DNA from: Chloroflexota bacterium
GTDB lineage: Bacteria; Chloroflexota; Anaerolineae; Anaerolineales; UBA11579
DNA: 64,000 bases
Assembly: GCA_013112575.1 (NCBI GenBank)
Contig: JABFGG010000003.1
Coordinates: forward strand, 216,898 to 280,897
Direction: 5' to 3'
In this document: in pieces, positions 1 through 7,940 of the stretch
Layout of the letters: each line of letters starts with the position of its first letter
Position numbering within the stretch: position 1 is the stretch's first letter
Notes under the pieces: generated by a model
Told to the model about the DNA's origin: nothing
Databases searched by the model: none
The model's input: the letters and a program-made list of their open reading frames with translations, nothing else
Translations under genes and position numbers: made by a program

Positions 1-957
1 CTGTATTTTTCCGTTGGGCATAGCCTGGGCAGGATGTATCAATCGAGCCTAGACGATGTGGGGCCCTGGAAAGGGGTTTTGCGACCGGATAAGAGACATG
101 GGCACATTGGTGCTTTGCTCCCATTGGGAATAGAGTGGTTAGCTGTAGGGGTTGATGGGGGTGATGAGAATTTGTCTTCAGTGCTGGTATATGACGGTGC
201 TGGATGGCATGAGTTGATGCGGGGGTGGGAAATGGGTCAAAGGGTGGAGGGCTTATACTGGCAGGCTTGTCCAGGAACACGGGCCAGATTATGGGTCAAT
301 GTTGGGGGTGAGCTAATCCTCCTGGAATTTCCCAAAGATACCCTAATTCCATTACGCGATCGAGGATTGGCTTACCAGCACGAATGCATCATTGAAACCG
401 CAACGATAGATATGGGCGCGGCACGTTTACCCAAGTTCATCAAGGAGATGAGCTTGGTCAGTGAAAACCTGACCACAGGCATTGAAGTTCATTTGGATTA
501 CCAGGTGGATGATGAGATAGGAGGGGACAAATGGATCTCTGCCGAGACTTTCTATTCCTCTCCTGAAGATACCCTGCCTATCAATGCTGGTGATGTGCGC
601 GCTATTCGACTGCGTTTTCGGATGTTGACCAATCAATCGGATGTGCCACCGATTGGGATTGCCAGTATCGTAGAGGGTTTTTCTCGAACACCTTTAAAGT
701 ATCAATGGAATATGCGTATCAAATTAGCAGATATGCAGAGCAATAAGAGTGGAGGGATAGAAAGGGATGCGGATGGATTCCTGCAATGGCTGAAGGATGC
801 TGCCCGGCAGGCCCGCAAAGTTCGAATGCGTTCAATTTGGCAGGGAATGGATGACGTTTATGTGATCGTTGAGCCGCCTACTCTTTTGAGGCAGTTCACG
901 AATACTGTCACCGGATGGTGGGGTGGCAGTGTGAACATCACCCTGCGTGAGGCATAA
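1..957 (+). CDS. Phage-type structural protein (5' end outside window)
   Basis: The reading frame is open from base 1 and a Met occurs at 34, so the gene probably starts upstream of the window. At least 318 residues are visible. I recognise no catalytic motif. The protein is Gly/Trp-rich with beta-strand-like alternation, and its last third is rich in Arg and Lys. It is followed three bases later by a tightly packed run of genes ending in an endolysin and holin-like proteins, so a virion, tail or neck role is inferred from context only. The C-terminus ends 'NITLREA'. Confidence 0.55.
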   Translation: MYFSVGHSLGRMYQSSLDDVGPWKGVLRPDKRHGHIGALLPLGIEWLAVGVDGGDENLSSVLVYDGAGWHELMRGWEMGQRVEGLYWQACPGTRARLWVNVGGELILLEFPKDTLIPLRDRGLAYQHECIIETATIDMGAARLPKFIKEMSLVSENLTTGIEVHLDYQVDDEIGGDKWISAETFYSSPEDTLPINAGDVRAIRLRFRMLTNQSDVPPIGIASIVEGFSRTPLKYQWNMRIKLADMQSNKSGGIERDADGFLQWLKDAARQARKVRMRSIWQGMDDVYVIVEPPTLLRQFTNTVTGWWGGSVNITLREA

Positions 958-959
958 AC

Positions 960-1412
960 GTGCGGAAATTGCCAGAACCCTATGAATACAAAAGCTCTGG
1001 TGTTCCCAAGCTAAAGGGGGTAAATCGCTTTGAACGAATAGGCGAAAAAGAATTATTGACAGGGGTTGTCAAAGGTCAACGTGCCAGTGATCTTGAGGAG
1101 CGTTTTGCTCGAGCCTTGTATAAGAATAAGCGAGTGTTGGGTTTCCAGTTTCAAGTATCCCTATTGGCTGGACGCAATCTCCCAGGGGAGAAACGAGTTG
1201 ATTTTTTAGTGAATACCGGCCGCATCGTTCCGGTTGAAGTAGATGGCTATTTTTCGCATAGAAATGCAGTGCAACGAGGACGTGATGCTATTAAGGAAAT
1301 CCTGTTGAACGAATATTTTCAAAGAGCAGGTTACATGCCTCTGTTGCGTGTGCCTGGACACGAACTAGGGAGCCAGGAAAATGCAGACCGCAGGGTGAGG
1401 GAATTGTTTTGA
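960..1412 (+). CDS. DUF559/Vsr-like PD-(D/E)XK nuclease-like protein
   Basis: The 150-residue frame starts with GTG three bases after the previous stop. The pattern is that of small Vsr/DUF559-type nucleases: an N-terminal helix 'SDLEERFARALY' with a Glu, a middle 'KRVDFLV' with the metal-binding Asp, then 'IVPVEVDGYFSH' with the E-x-D core. These features suggest a restriction-endonuclease fold, either a phage-encoded nuclease or a structural relative. It lies inside the phage-type gene run. No strong Shine-Dalgarno is visible, so translation may be coupled to the upstream gene. The family call is from motif pattern only. Confidence 0.6.
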   Translation: MRKLPEPYEYKSSGVPKLKGVNRFERIGEKELLTGVVKGQRASDLEERFARALYKNKRVLGFQFQVSLLAGRNLPGEKRVDFLVNTGRIVPVEVDGYFSHRNAVQRGRDAIKEILLNEYFQRAGYMPLLRVPGHELGSQENADRRVRELF

Positions 1413-1439
1413 TGATTGGTGATAGTGGAAAGGATAGTA

Positions 1440-1868
1440 ATGACAAGTTTTATTTACAATGTTTGTAAAAAGAGTTTTCTGGACGGGGCCATTGACCTTA
1501 ATAACGATACGATCAATGTAGCACTTGTCAGTAGCGCGTATGCACCTGATAAAGACGGTGATCTAGCTTACGATGACTTGACAAACGAAGTGGCTCAATC
1601 GGGTGGATATTTGACGGGGGGGAAAGCATTGAGTAATACAGGCGTTACTCAGGACAACGTGAATAATCGAGCAAGCTTTGATGGGGATGATGTGACCTGG
1701 GAGACCGCGACGATCAACGCGCGTGCTGCTGTGTTGTACAAAGATACGGGAACTCCAAGTAGCAGTACTTTAATCGCATACATTGATTTTGGGCAAGATT
1801 ATCAAAGCACCGGGGGTGATTTCACTATTCAGTGGAGCTCTGACGGGATCTTCTACCTGGGAGAATGA
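1440..1868 (+). CDS. Phage-type structural protein, hypothetical
   Basis: The frame can be extended to a TTG at 1416, but ATG 1440 is preceded by GGAAAGGA at good spacing and starts 'MTSFIYNVCK', so I use it (142 residues). The protein is acidic and beta-rich with many Asn, Asp, Ser and Gly residues, as in small phage tail-fibre or decoration proteins. 'VNVALVSS'-like and 'AAVLYKDTG' segments resemble a recurrent phage structural family that I cannot name precisely. It overlaps no other real gene and is followed one base later by the next phage gene. Confidence 0.55.
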   Translation: MTSFIYNVCKKSFLDGAIDLNNDTINVALVSSAYAPDKDGDLAYDDLTNEVAQSGGYLTGGKALSNTGVTQDNVNNRASFDGDDVTWETATINARAAVLYKDTGTPSSSTLIAYIDFGQDYQSTGGDFTIQWSSDGIFYLGE

Positions 1869-1869
1869 A

Positions 1870-2259
1870 ATGAATGGAATCTTAAATGGCCCCGTGAACG
1901 GTGCTTTAGTGTCTGTGCTGGCGAAAATTAATGCCAAACAAGTCCAAGCAAAGAACCGCTCCGGTCGTTATTTGCAAGCATTAGCCTCCCACGGACAAGC
2001 TCCTTCTGATGGTGTTGAGAAGGACAGCCGAAAGATGGGAAAACCATCGGATCAAGTTGAGGAATTAGACGTAGCGTTGCCCGGGAAGATGCCTGTGAAA
2101 GTGAGTGTACACGTTTATGATGGGCCGCGGGGCGATGGATTCAATGTGCTGGCAGAGGCCAGGGTGAGTGGCCAGCTTTACCGGCGAGTTGTAACGACCG
2201 GACCGGAAAGTTATCGCGAACATGATTGGGTGGAGGTGCCAGATGAGCTTAACCGATGA
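1870..2259 (+). CDS. Hypothetical phage-module protein
   Basis: ATG 1870 begins one base after the stop of the previous gene, giving 129 residues. The longer frame back to 1783 would overlap the upstream gene by 86 bases and is not preferred. The N-terminal third is Ala/Asn/Gly-rich and the middle is charged. The C-terminal half has a beta pattern ('MPVKVSVHVYDGPRGDGF', 'LYRRVVTTGPESYREHDW'). I do not recognise a family. Its 3' end overlaps the next gene by 17 bases, which supports one polycistronic phage unit. Confidence 0.55.
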   Translation: MNGILNGPVNGALVSVLAKINAKQVQAKNRSGRYLQALASHGQAPSDGVEKDSRKMGKPSDQVEELDVALPGKMPVKVSVHVYDGPRGDGFNVLAEARVSGQLYRRVVTTGPESYREHDWVEVPDELNR

Positions 2260-3043
2260 ATTGATCTCTTTCTGGGAATTAGAAGAAAGCAGTGGTACCC
2301 GTTTCGATGCTCATGGTAGCCATGACCTCGTGGACAATAACACAGTTGGGCAAGGGACCGGGAAGGTGGGGAATTGCGCTGACCTTTATTCCAGCAATTC
2401 AGAGTATTTAAGTCATTCAAACACACCAGAGTTGGCTACTGGAGATATTGATTTTACGATCGCAGCATGGGCTAATTTGCGAAGCACAGGTGGTTCGCCT
2501 CGTATTGCGGCTAAAGGAAGATGGACAACGCAACGTGAGTGGGGCTTATATTACACAGGTTCGCGTTTTGTTTTTTACATCAGTGCTGATGGGGATAATG
2601 TTTATGATGTTGTCGAAGCGTATGATTTTGGTGCAGTGAGCTTGAATACATGGTATTTGGTAGTTGCCTGGCATGATGAAACAGAAGATACGATGAACAT
2701 TCAAGTCAATAATGGCACAGTAGATAGCCATGCTACCGGGGGAGACGCACCTGCCAAACGACTCGGGCTATTCAGTATTGGCTCAGAGTATGGATATGGT
2801 TTGTTCAATGGTATGGTCGATCAGGTGGGTTTTTGGAAACGAGTACTCACATCAGAAGAACGCACCCGGCTTTATAACAATGGTGCGGGGTTAACTTACG
2901 ATGCACTGGATTTCCCAAAGCCCCCCGCTGAAGCATTAAAAACGGTGATATTGACACCGAGTATTGGTTTGTATGACACGCGTATTAAGCTGCGCGCCAA
3001 AGCGAGGGATACCTTTTTAACTACGAGAGTGAGGAACCAATAA
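2243..3043 (+). CDS. LamG/concanavalin-like domain protein of the phage module
   Basis: ATG 2243 is preceded by GGAGG, so it is preferred over an upstream in-frame Met at 2222. That gives 266 residues. Most of the protein is one LamG-type jelly roll: 'LISFWELEESSGTRFDAHG' at the start, 'DFTIAAWANL' in the middle, 'YGLFNGMVDQVGFWKRVLT' and 'ERTRLYNNGAGLTYD' at the end. This is the usual signature of the LamG_3 type. Such domains bind carbohydrate or protein surfaces, and in phage modules they are common in fibres. A receptor-binding or tail-fibre role is inferred. Confidence 0.7.
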   Translation: MSLTDELISFWELEESSGTRFDAHGSHDLVDNNTVGQGTGKVGNCADLYSSNSEYLSHSNTPELATGDIDFTIAAWANLRSTGGSPRIAAKGRWTTQREWGLYYTGSRFVFYISADGDNVYDVVEAYDFGAVSLNTWYLVVAWHDETEDTMNIQVNNGTVDSHATGGDAPAKRLGLFSIGSEYGYGLFNGMVDQVGFWKRVLTSEERTRLYNNGAGLTYDALDFPKPPAEALKTVILTPSIGLYDTRIKLRAKARDTFLTTRVRNQ

Positions 3044-3378
3044 TGGTTGATGAGAGCAGTATATGGGTGATCGAGAGTCCGGTAACGATGGTGGAAGGAG
3101 AAGCCGTTGCCTATAGCATTGATTGGCAAGGGGCTTCAAATATTGATGATGCGAGCGTTAGCCTGACTGTATACAAGAATGGGGAGGATGTCTCAAGCAC
3201 GGTCGTGGATACAGAAGATAACTTCGTGGTGAATAGCAACGTGCTCACTCTAAAAAAGATCACGGCACAAAGCACGGACGGGGGTGAACGTTATGTGGTT
3301 GTCGTGCAGGCAGATGTGGATGGCAACACTGAGAGGCGCAAATTGCTCATCCGAATTGTCAAAGATGAGGCGGAATAA
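3043..3378 (+). CDS. Small phage-module beta-rich protein
   Basis: The ATG shares one base with the TAA of the LamG gene (TAATG), implying translational coupling. The 111-residue product is acidic and beta-rich ('WVIESPVTMVEGEAVAYSID', 'SVSLTVYKNGEDVSST') and resembles an Ig-like or fibre-associated domain. I do not recognise a named family. It is followed two bases later by the endolysin gene. Confidence 0.55.
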   Translation: MVDESSIWVIESPVTMVEGEAVAYSIDWQGASNIDDASVSLTVYKNGEDVSSTVVDTEDNFVVNSNVLTLKKITAQSTDGGERYVVVVQADVDGNTERRKLLIRIVKDEAE

Positions 3379-3380
3379 TA

Positions 3381-4457
3381 ATGGGAGGATATGCAGAAGG
3401 TATCGACATCCACAGCATCAAACCCACATTGTGGGCTGGCAAGGATTTCGTGTTCCTAAAGGCCAGTGGCGGGTTCAATTACTCAGACCCGAAATACCGT
3501 CAACGCAGTTCCCAGGCAAAAGAAGCAGGTTTGATCGTTGGTGGTTATCACTTTTTTCGAACCGAAGATGGAGCCCATAACCAAGCACGACATTTCCTGC
3601 GGCAAATTGAGGACACTCCTTACGACGTTTTGTGGGTGGACTTTGAACGCTGGGTGCGGCAAAGTGATGGGAAAAACCTGAACCCCAGGACCGGAAAGGA
3701 TGCGGAAAATCTTAGGGTTTGGCTACAAATTGTTCGTGAAGCTGTAAGTGTTCCTGTTGGGGTATATACGAACTGGGCCAGTTGGGAATACTTTGTGGGA
3801 GCCAAACCCTGGAATGCCCACGGTGTGCCTTTGTGGGTCGCTAATTGGGATGTGGATGAGCCATTGGTCCCGCGGCCATGGAAAGAGTTAGGCTGGGATG
3901 TGTGGCAATACACGGTTGCCCCAATTCAAGGAGAAGCAATTGATCACAATCGATATAAGGGGACTCCTGATCAAATGCGAGCCTGGTTGAGAATTAGCCC
4001 ACTGGAACGGAAAGAGGGAGAACCAGTCTATTTTGAAGAGATAGCTGTTTCTTTAAAAGATGTTGCAATCCGCATTGAGCAAATTGCTAATACATTGGTT
4101 CTGGCTACATCTGGCGGAGAAGCAATAGGCCAATTACCTGGCGATGTCGGGCCTGGACCCGATGTTGAGGAAGAGGCCGTAGAAATGGAGGTTGTAGCAC
4201 GCAGTGAAGATGTGGGCAAAACACGCATTCGATTGCATGAAATTAAGAGCTACAACGATGCAGGATATCCGATCTTCATTCCAAACAGAAGGCGTATCAT
4301 CTACAACAATGGAGCCTCCTTCGTGGTCAAGAAAACTGGGGTGCAAGGAGATGGCAGCCAAATACTTTATTACGAGATCATGCAAAGTCATACTAAACCT
4401 TCCTCAGTGGGTATGTATGTTCGTGAGGACCGTTTCGCCAAAGTGCGTGACGTGTAA
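3381..4457 (+). CDS. Endolysin, GH25 family muramidase
   Basis: 358 residues. Residues 1-200 form a glycoside hydrolase family 25 barrel: 'AEGIDIHSIKP' with Asp9, 'FVFLKASGG', 'AGLIVGGYHFF', then 'VLWVDFERW' with the catalytic pair Asp87 and Glu89, and 'WDVWQYT' near residue 180. GH25 enzymes cleave the beta-1,4 bond between MurNAc and GlcNAc. The C-terminal 90 residues ('TRIRLHEIKSYNDAGYPIF' onward) look like a separate SH3-like or cell-wall-binding domain. No signal peptide is present, as expected for a phage lysin released by a holin. The two genes downstream encode membrane proteins that could supply this. Confidence 0.85.
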   Translation: MGGYAEGIDIHSIKPTLWAGKDFVFLKASGGFNYSDPKYRQRSSQAKEAGLIVGGYHFFRTEDGAHNQARHFLRQIEDTPYDVLWVDFERWVRQSDGKNLNPRTGKDAENLRVWLQIVREAVSVPVGVYTNWASWEYFVGAKPWNAHGVPLWVANWDVDEPLVPRPWKELGWDVWQYTVAPIQGEAIDHNRYKGTPDQMRAWLRISPLERKEGEPVYFEEIAVSLKDVAIRIEQIANTLVLATSGGEAIGQLPGDVGPGPDVEEEAVEMEVVARSEDVGKTRIRLHEIKSYNDAGYPIFIPNRRRIIYNNGASFVVKKTGVQGDGSQILYYEIMQSHTKPSSVGMYVREDRFAKVRDV

Positions 4458-4465
4458 AAGTATTG

Positions 4466-4789
4466 ATGAACGGTGACACATTTGACCGGATCGCGCAGTT
4501 CCTGGAAGGGGAAGCTGACTTACCAGCCAATGTGCGTAGCAGCATGGTGCTTATCGCACTGAAGCACGAACGCGATATTCGCAGGGAAGAACATGAAGAA
4601 TTATTAGGTTTAGTGAAACAGAACTCCCAGGCCCTTGTGGGTAAGGGAAATGATGCTAAGGAGGGTTTAGCTTATCGAGTTGATCGTTTAGAAGGCATAA
4701 TCAGGATCGTGATATGGATGATTTCCCCAATCCTATTATCGTTTCTTGGGGGATTAGGTCTGTTCATTTTTAATGGTTTGTTTTCCTAA
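4466..4789 (+). CDS. Small tail-anchored membrane protein, lysis-associated
   Basis: The frame could begin at TTG 4463, but ATG 4466 is the better start. It encodes 107 residues. Residues 1-75 are charged and helical ('LIALKHERDIRREEHEELL'). The last 25 residues form one membrane segment ('IVIWMISPILLSFLGGLGLF'). This architecture, a cytoplasmic helix followed by a C-terminal membrane anchor, is seen in phage holin-associated and DUF-type lysis proteins. It sits between the endolysin and a second membrane protein, so a role in lysis is inferred. Confidence 0.55.
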   Translation: MNGDTFDRIAQFLEGEADLPANVRSSMVLIALKHERDIRREEHEELLGLVKQNSQALVGKGNDAKEGLAYRVDRLEGIIRIVIWMISPILLSFLGGLGLFIFNGLFS

Positions 4790-4799
4790 AGGAGTAGAA

Positions 4800-5084
4800 A
4801 TGAATTTTGAAGAATTCCTGCCGTGGATCTCTGGCGCCCTGGGTGTGCCAGTTATTAACTGGCTGAAGACGCAGTTTGGATTTGCAGGTAAAGCAGCTAT
4901 GTGGCTTACCCTGGCTGTGTCGGTGGCTGTGTCCCTTTCAGCGCTATTACTTACCCAACAAATATCTTTCATGGATTTTTCTGTTGAAAACGTGCTGAAT
5001 ATTTTTGGGCAGGTAGTGGCTGCGGCTACTATCGTCTACAAATTGCTGATTGAGCCGGCTGCACCTCCAATCGAAGAACAGTAA
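4800..5084 (+). CDS. Holin-like small membrane protein
   Basis: ATG 4800 has a clear AAAGGAG at good spacing, so it is chosen over the in-frame Met at 4773. The product is 94 residues with three hydrophobic stretches: around 'LPWISGALGVPVINW', 'AAMWLTLAVSVAVSLSALLL' and 'VLNIFGQVVAAATIVYKLL'. Its size and topology fit a holin, which would let the GH25 endolysin reach the wall. It is the last gene before a good terminator, closing the phage-type unit. Confidence 0.6.
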   Translation: MNFEEFLPWISGALGVPVINWLKTQFGFAGKAAMWLTLAVSVAVSLSALLLTQQISFMDFSVENVLNIFGQVVAAATIVYKLLIEPAAPPIEEQ

Positions 5085-5088
5085 AGAC

Positions 5089-5120
5089 AAAGTGCCCCAA
5101 ATCTGGGGCACTTTCTTTTA
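5089..5120 (+). terminator. Rho-independent terminator closing the phage-type unit
   Basis: An 11-bp perfect stem (5089-5099 with 5104-5114, core GTGCCCCA/TGGGGCAC) has a 4-base loop and is followed by CTTTTA. It lies four bases after the holin-like gene. Because the stem is flanked by A and T tracts, it may also act on the convergent gene at 5149. Confidence 0.8.
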
Positions 5121-5148
5121 AAGCAATTTGATGGCACTTATTTTTGGA

Positions 5149-5442
5149 TCAGGATTTAGCAGTAGGATTCTCTTTGAGTTTGTCGGCTTCCGCTTCCTTT
5201 TTCTCCCAGAGTAAAAGCCAAGAGTCTGAGGCTTCCGCTTCTTCCTCCGGCGTTATTACCAATATTTTGTTTGTGCCGTCACGGTCTTTGATCTGGAAGG
5301 TGATGTCCTCGGAACCATCACTTACCACGGCCATGGCACAGTCCGCAACCTCGAACTCTTTTAGTGTGAGCCGGGAACTGAAGCAGGACTCACAAGCTGC
5401 TTGCCAGCGAACACATTTTGTTCTATCCAAATATACTTGCAT
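5149..5442 (-). CDS. Small Cys-containing protein, paralogue of 57847-58107
   Basis: 97 residues from ATG at 5442, which has GAGGG upstream. A longer in-frame start at 5487 has no such site. The protein starts 'MQVYLDRTKCVRWQAACESC' and ends in a charged Lys/Glu helix. The gene at 57847 encodes 'MKVYLDRNYCIRWSAACESC' and keeps 'DRDG', 'DSW.LL.EK' and the later Cys. The shared C-x6-C-x2-C spacing (CVRWQAACESC) could bind metal or form disulphides, but this is inference. I do not recognise a named family. No signal peptide is present, so it is probably cytoplasmic. Confidence 0.75.
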   Translation of the reverse strand: MQVYLDRTKCVRWQAACESCFSSRLTLKEFEVADCAMAVVSDGSEDITFQIKDRDGTNKILVITPEEEAEASDSWLLLWEKKEAEADKLKENPTAKS

Positions 5443-5598
5443 GGTAGCCCTCTCAGACAAAACCGCCAGAGAAATCAGTATTCCCATTTTAGAACAATCA
5501 CAAAATTCTGATAGGGTTATGTGTCCTGATGATGATTGGGCAGGTAACTAAAGCTTACTGGGACATTAGATTTAAGATTCGGGACAAATATCCTGCTG

Positions 5599-5627
5599 TT
5601 TTCAAAGTTATCAGAAAGCTGTAAAAT
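5599..5627 (+). promoter_or_regulatory. Candidate sigma-70 promoter for the gene at 5656
   Basis: TTTTCA (5599-5604) and TAAAAT (5622-5627) are separated by 17 bases and lie 28 bases before the TTG start. Agreement with consensus is 4/6 and 5/6. This is a reading of the bases only. Confidence 0.4.
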
Positions 5628-5655
5628 GGGTCAAAATTATCTTTGAGGTGAAGCC

Positions 5656-6156
5656 TTGCAAACTGAGCAAGTCCAAGAGGTAACAAAAGCCTGGTTCGAG
5701 AGTCAAGAATTTCGTGCTGTAGTCAATGTTCCTTTAAACCAGCAGACGATCTCAGTTGCAGCGGATAAAGGTGAAACACGCTGGTTGGTTTTGGCGATTG
5801 GCGATGCAGAAACCCCAGAGCAGTATTTGCGCAACTTTGATGGTGCTGTTGCCCAAATCATTGGAGTAGGCGAAACACTAAATATGCCTGTGCATTTGGC
5901 AATTGCCCTGGCTTATAGCCAAACGGAAAGCGGGGATGAGCCTTCCTATCGAAAGATACTGAAGAAGTATTCGAATTCGGTTGTGTTCGTTGATTTGGAA
6001 GTTCACTTGTTATTAGTGCGGGATGATGGGAGCGTTGAAGATATGATTCCCGGTAAGGTCAACCATTTCTTGCGTTATCTCAACGAGATCATTGCAGGCC
6101 AATCACCACCAGAAGATGAAAGCACCAATGATGTTGTGGGGGATGTGTCGGAATAA
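5656..6156 (+). CDS. Hypothetical protein, 166 residues
   Basis: The start is TTG 5656, with GAGGTG five bases upstream. No ATG fits. I do not recognise the family. The sequence has an alpha/beta pattern: 'TRWLVLAIGDAETPEQYLR', 'PVHLAIALAYSQTE', 'SVVFVDLEVHLLLV', followed by a helix and an acidic tail rich in Glu, Asp and Ser. No signal peptide or membrane segment is present. It is followed by the PadR gene after a promoter, so it appears to be monocistronic. Confidence 0.6.
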   Translation: MQTEQVQEVTKAWFESQEFRAVVNVPLNQQTISVAADKGETRWLVLAIGDAETPEQYLRNFDGAVAQIIGVGETLNMPVHLAIALAYSQTESGDEPSYRKILKKYSNSVVFVDLEVHLLLVRDDGSVEDMIPGKVNHFLRYLNEIIAGQSPPEDESTNDVVGDVSE

Positions 6157-6165
6157 ACTGAGTAT

Positions 6166-6210
6166 TTGACAAATCGGCTTTATCTGTATAATATATAAAT
6201 AATTATATAT
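6166..6210 (+). promoter_or_regulatory. Promoter with overlapping palindrome, probable PadR operator
   Basis: TTGACA (6166-6171) and TATAAT (6187-6192) are both perfect consensus boxes, with a short 15-base spacer. A perfect inverted repeat ATATATAA-N4-TTATATAT (6191-6210) covers the end of the -10 box and the expected start point. PadR-family repressors bind AT-rich dyads and commonly repress their own gene, so autorepression of the following padR gene is inferred. Confidence 0.6.
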
Positions 6211-6227
6211 TCACGCGGAGATAATAG

Positions 6228-6779
6228 ATGCTGAAACACGCCTTACTCGGGTTTCTGTCTTACGGCCCTATGACTGGCTATGAACTCAAACAAACCATGG
6301 ATGGTTCCACCTCCTATTTTTGGCATGCAAAACAAAGCCAAATATATACGACTCTAAAAAGAATGGAACAGGATGGACTTGTAGCTTCGGAAATTGAACC
6401 GCAGGAAAAGCGTCCAGACCGGAGAGTTTATTCGATTAATCCCGCTGGCCAGGCAATGCTGCGAGAATGGTTAGATGCACCTTTATTGGAACTTGACCAG
6501 CGCAAAGAGCTTTTCTTGCTAAAAATGTTCTTTTCAGCCTCAGTCAACAAAGAGACATTGCTTACCCAATTACGATTGCAACGTGACCTGCACCAAAAAC
6601 GGGGAGAGCATTATCGTAATGATGTTGCCAATAACATTTCAGTTCATGACCGTGAAGGAATGCATAACGCTAAAGACTTGTTGATGTGGGGGACGACACT
6701 TACTTTTGGACAGCGTTATGAAGCCATGTACGTTGATTGGCTAGATGACCTGATCGAGTTAGTGGAAACGAACTTCTAG
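6228..6779 (+). CDS. PadR family transcriptional regulator
   Basis: 183 residues with a GCGGAG ribosome-binding site. The N-terminal 85 residues are a PadR winged helix: 'LLGFLSYGPMTGYELKQTM', then 'QSQIYTTLKRMEQDGLVASE' (recognition helix and start of the wing), then 'RRVYSINPAGQAMLREWLD'. The C-terminal half is the Vir-type dimerisation helix bundle ('ELFLLKMFFSA', 'HYRNDVANN', 'RYEAMYVDWLDDLIELVE'). PadR proteins usually repress detoxification or efflux genes in response to small aromatic or hydrophobic ligands. No transporter follows here, so its targets are unknown. Confidence 0.88.
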   Translation: MLKHALLGFLSYGPMTGYELKQTMDGSTSYFWHAKQSQIYTTLKRMEQDGLVASEIEPQEKRPDRRVYSINPAGQAMLREWLDAPLLELDQRKELFLLKMFFSASVNKETLLTQLRLQRDLHQKRGEHYRNDVANNISVHDREGMHNAKDLLMWGTTLTFGQRYEAMYVDWLDDLIELVETNF

Positions 6780-6825
6780 AGCAAATAATAATATCAGGGG
6801 AAATAGGAAATTTCTTTCCAGACAA

Positions 6826-6879
6826 AAAAAGGCATGATTTGGGGCCACGATGGAGGAGGGCAAACCAAACCATGCTTTT
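6826..6879 (+). terminator. Imperfect hairpin after padR
   Basis: AAAAGGCATGATTTGG (from about 6827) can pair imperfectly with CCAAACCATGCTTTT (6865-6879) across a 22-base loop. It may end the padR transcript. The rest of 6780-7045 shows nothing I can assign. Confidence 0.3.
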
Positions 6880-7045
6880 GTGTATTATAGATGGGAAATG
6901 TCATAATTGAACTTACTATTTTGATAACAGTCAGGATGGTTATGCGTATAGCCGATGGGTAGGGACTTTTGACCTAATGTCAACAGATAGCGCGCGCAGT
7001 ATAGTTGCAACAGATAAGTATTACTCACTTTCTGAGGAGTAGATA

Positions 7046-7882
7046 ATGATTACTCGTGTTCGTTTACTTATATTATTAGTACCCATATTATTAATTGCCA
7101 CAGCCTGTGCCAGCCGATTAGGGCCACTTGAGGATCAAACCGATGAAGGGCCAACTGTTGTAGAAGAGGTGCCCCAGGTAGAGGAAGAGGAGCCTGTTGC
7201 AGAAGAACCTACGACGTCTCCTGAACCCACAGATACCGAAGCAGTTCAAGAAGAACCGACTGCCGAAGTGCCCCCTGCTACTGAAGAAGAGTCTCCTGCA
7301 ACAGAACCCAGCGAGCCTGCTGAAGCCGTTGATAGCGATATCATCCTTCAAGATGTTGCGGTGGTTAAAGGCAGTGTCTGTTATCAGGAGCCAGGGGAGA
7401 GTGCCAGTGCAGTGGCTCTAGGAGCGCTCAATGTGCAAGATGCTGTTGAGGTTTTGGGTCAGAGTTTTACCAATAATTGGATCGCAGTGTATTTGCCTGC
7501 AACGCAAGAAGATGATGATCTGGAACCCAAGGCTTGCTGGGTAAAGATCGATGCGCTTGACCTTGACCCTGACACAACTGCCTTACCCTTCTATCCGCGC
7601 AGCGAAGCTGTTGTAGAGGAAGGTGTAGAAGTTTTTGATCCCGCCTTGGCCAGTGAAGTCATTGATGATGTGGTGTGTCTGGCAGGCCCGGCAGCCAGCT
7701 ATGGGATAGTCCGCGGCTTAGTGCCCGGAGAATTCGTCAATGTGATCGGCAAGGGGGTGGGCAACGGCTGGTTTGTTGTCGGTATTCCCAATACAGCTAC
7801 GACCTGTTGGCTGGATTGGGATGCTGTCGACTATGAAGGTGACAGAGATGCTTTGGAGATCTTTGCCGCACCCCCCAAATGA
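7046..7882 (+). CDS. Lipoprotein with two SH3-like domains
   Basis: 278 residues with a GAGGAG ribosome-binding site. The N-terminus is a lipoprotein signal: positive 'MITRVR', hydrophobic 'LLILLVPILLIATA', then Cys21. Residues 25-105 are a Glu/Pro/Thr-rich linker, expected to be extended and disordered. Two related domains follow, each with a 'V-C-L/Y' strand and a 'CW' pair: about 110-180 ('VVKGSVCYQEPG', 'KACWVKIDAL') and 210-275 ('DVVCLAGPAASYG', 'TTCWLDWDAVD'). The pattern is that of bacterial SH3-like domains stabilised by a disulphide. It is likely anchored outside the membrane. The ligand is unknown. Confidence 0.72.
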   Translation: MITRVRLLILLVPILLIATACASRLGPLEDQTDEGPTVVEEVPQVEEEEPVAEEPTTSPEPTDTEAVQEEPTAEVPPATEEESPATEPSEPAEAVDSDIILQDVAVVKGSVCYQEPGESASAVALGALNVQDAVEVLGQSFTNNWIAVYLPATQEDDDLEPKACWVKIDALDLDPDTTALPFYPRSEAVVEEGVEVFDPALASEVIDDVVCLAGPAASYGIVRGLVPGEFVNVIGKGVGNGWFVVGIPNTATTCWLDWDAVDYEGDRDALEIFAAPPK

Positions 7883-7899
7883 TTTAATATGAGATAAAC

Positions 7900-7930
7900 A
7901 AAAAAGGCCAGCAAACGCTGGCCTTTTTTG
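7900..7930. terminator. Bidirectional terminator between lipoprotein gene and polX
   Basis: A 13-bp perfect stem (AAAAAAGGCCAGC at 7900-7912 with its complement from 7917) has a 4-base loop and T-runs on both strands. It serves both convergent genes. Confidence 0.88.
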
Positions 7931-7940
7931 TTACTTATAA

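Noticed and set aside
1783..1869. N-terminal extension of the gene at 1870
   Set aside because: It would overlap the previous phage gene by 86 bases, while ATG 1870 follows that stop directly.
5144..5551. Plus-strand frame opposite the small Cys protein
   Set aside because: Ser-rich with no site for translation. The minus-strand frame has a ribosome-binding site and a paralogue at 57847.
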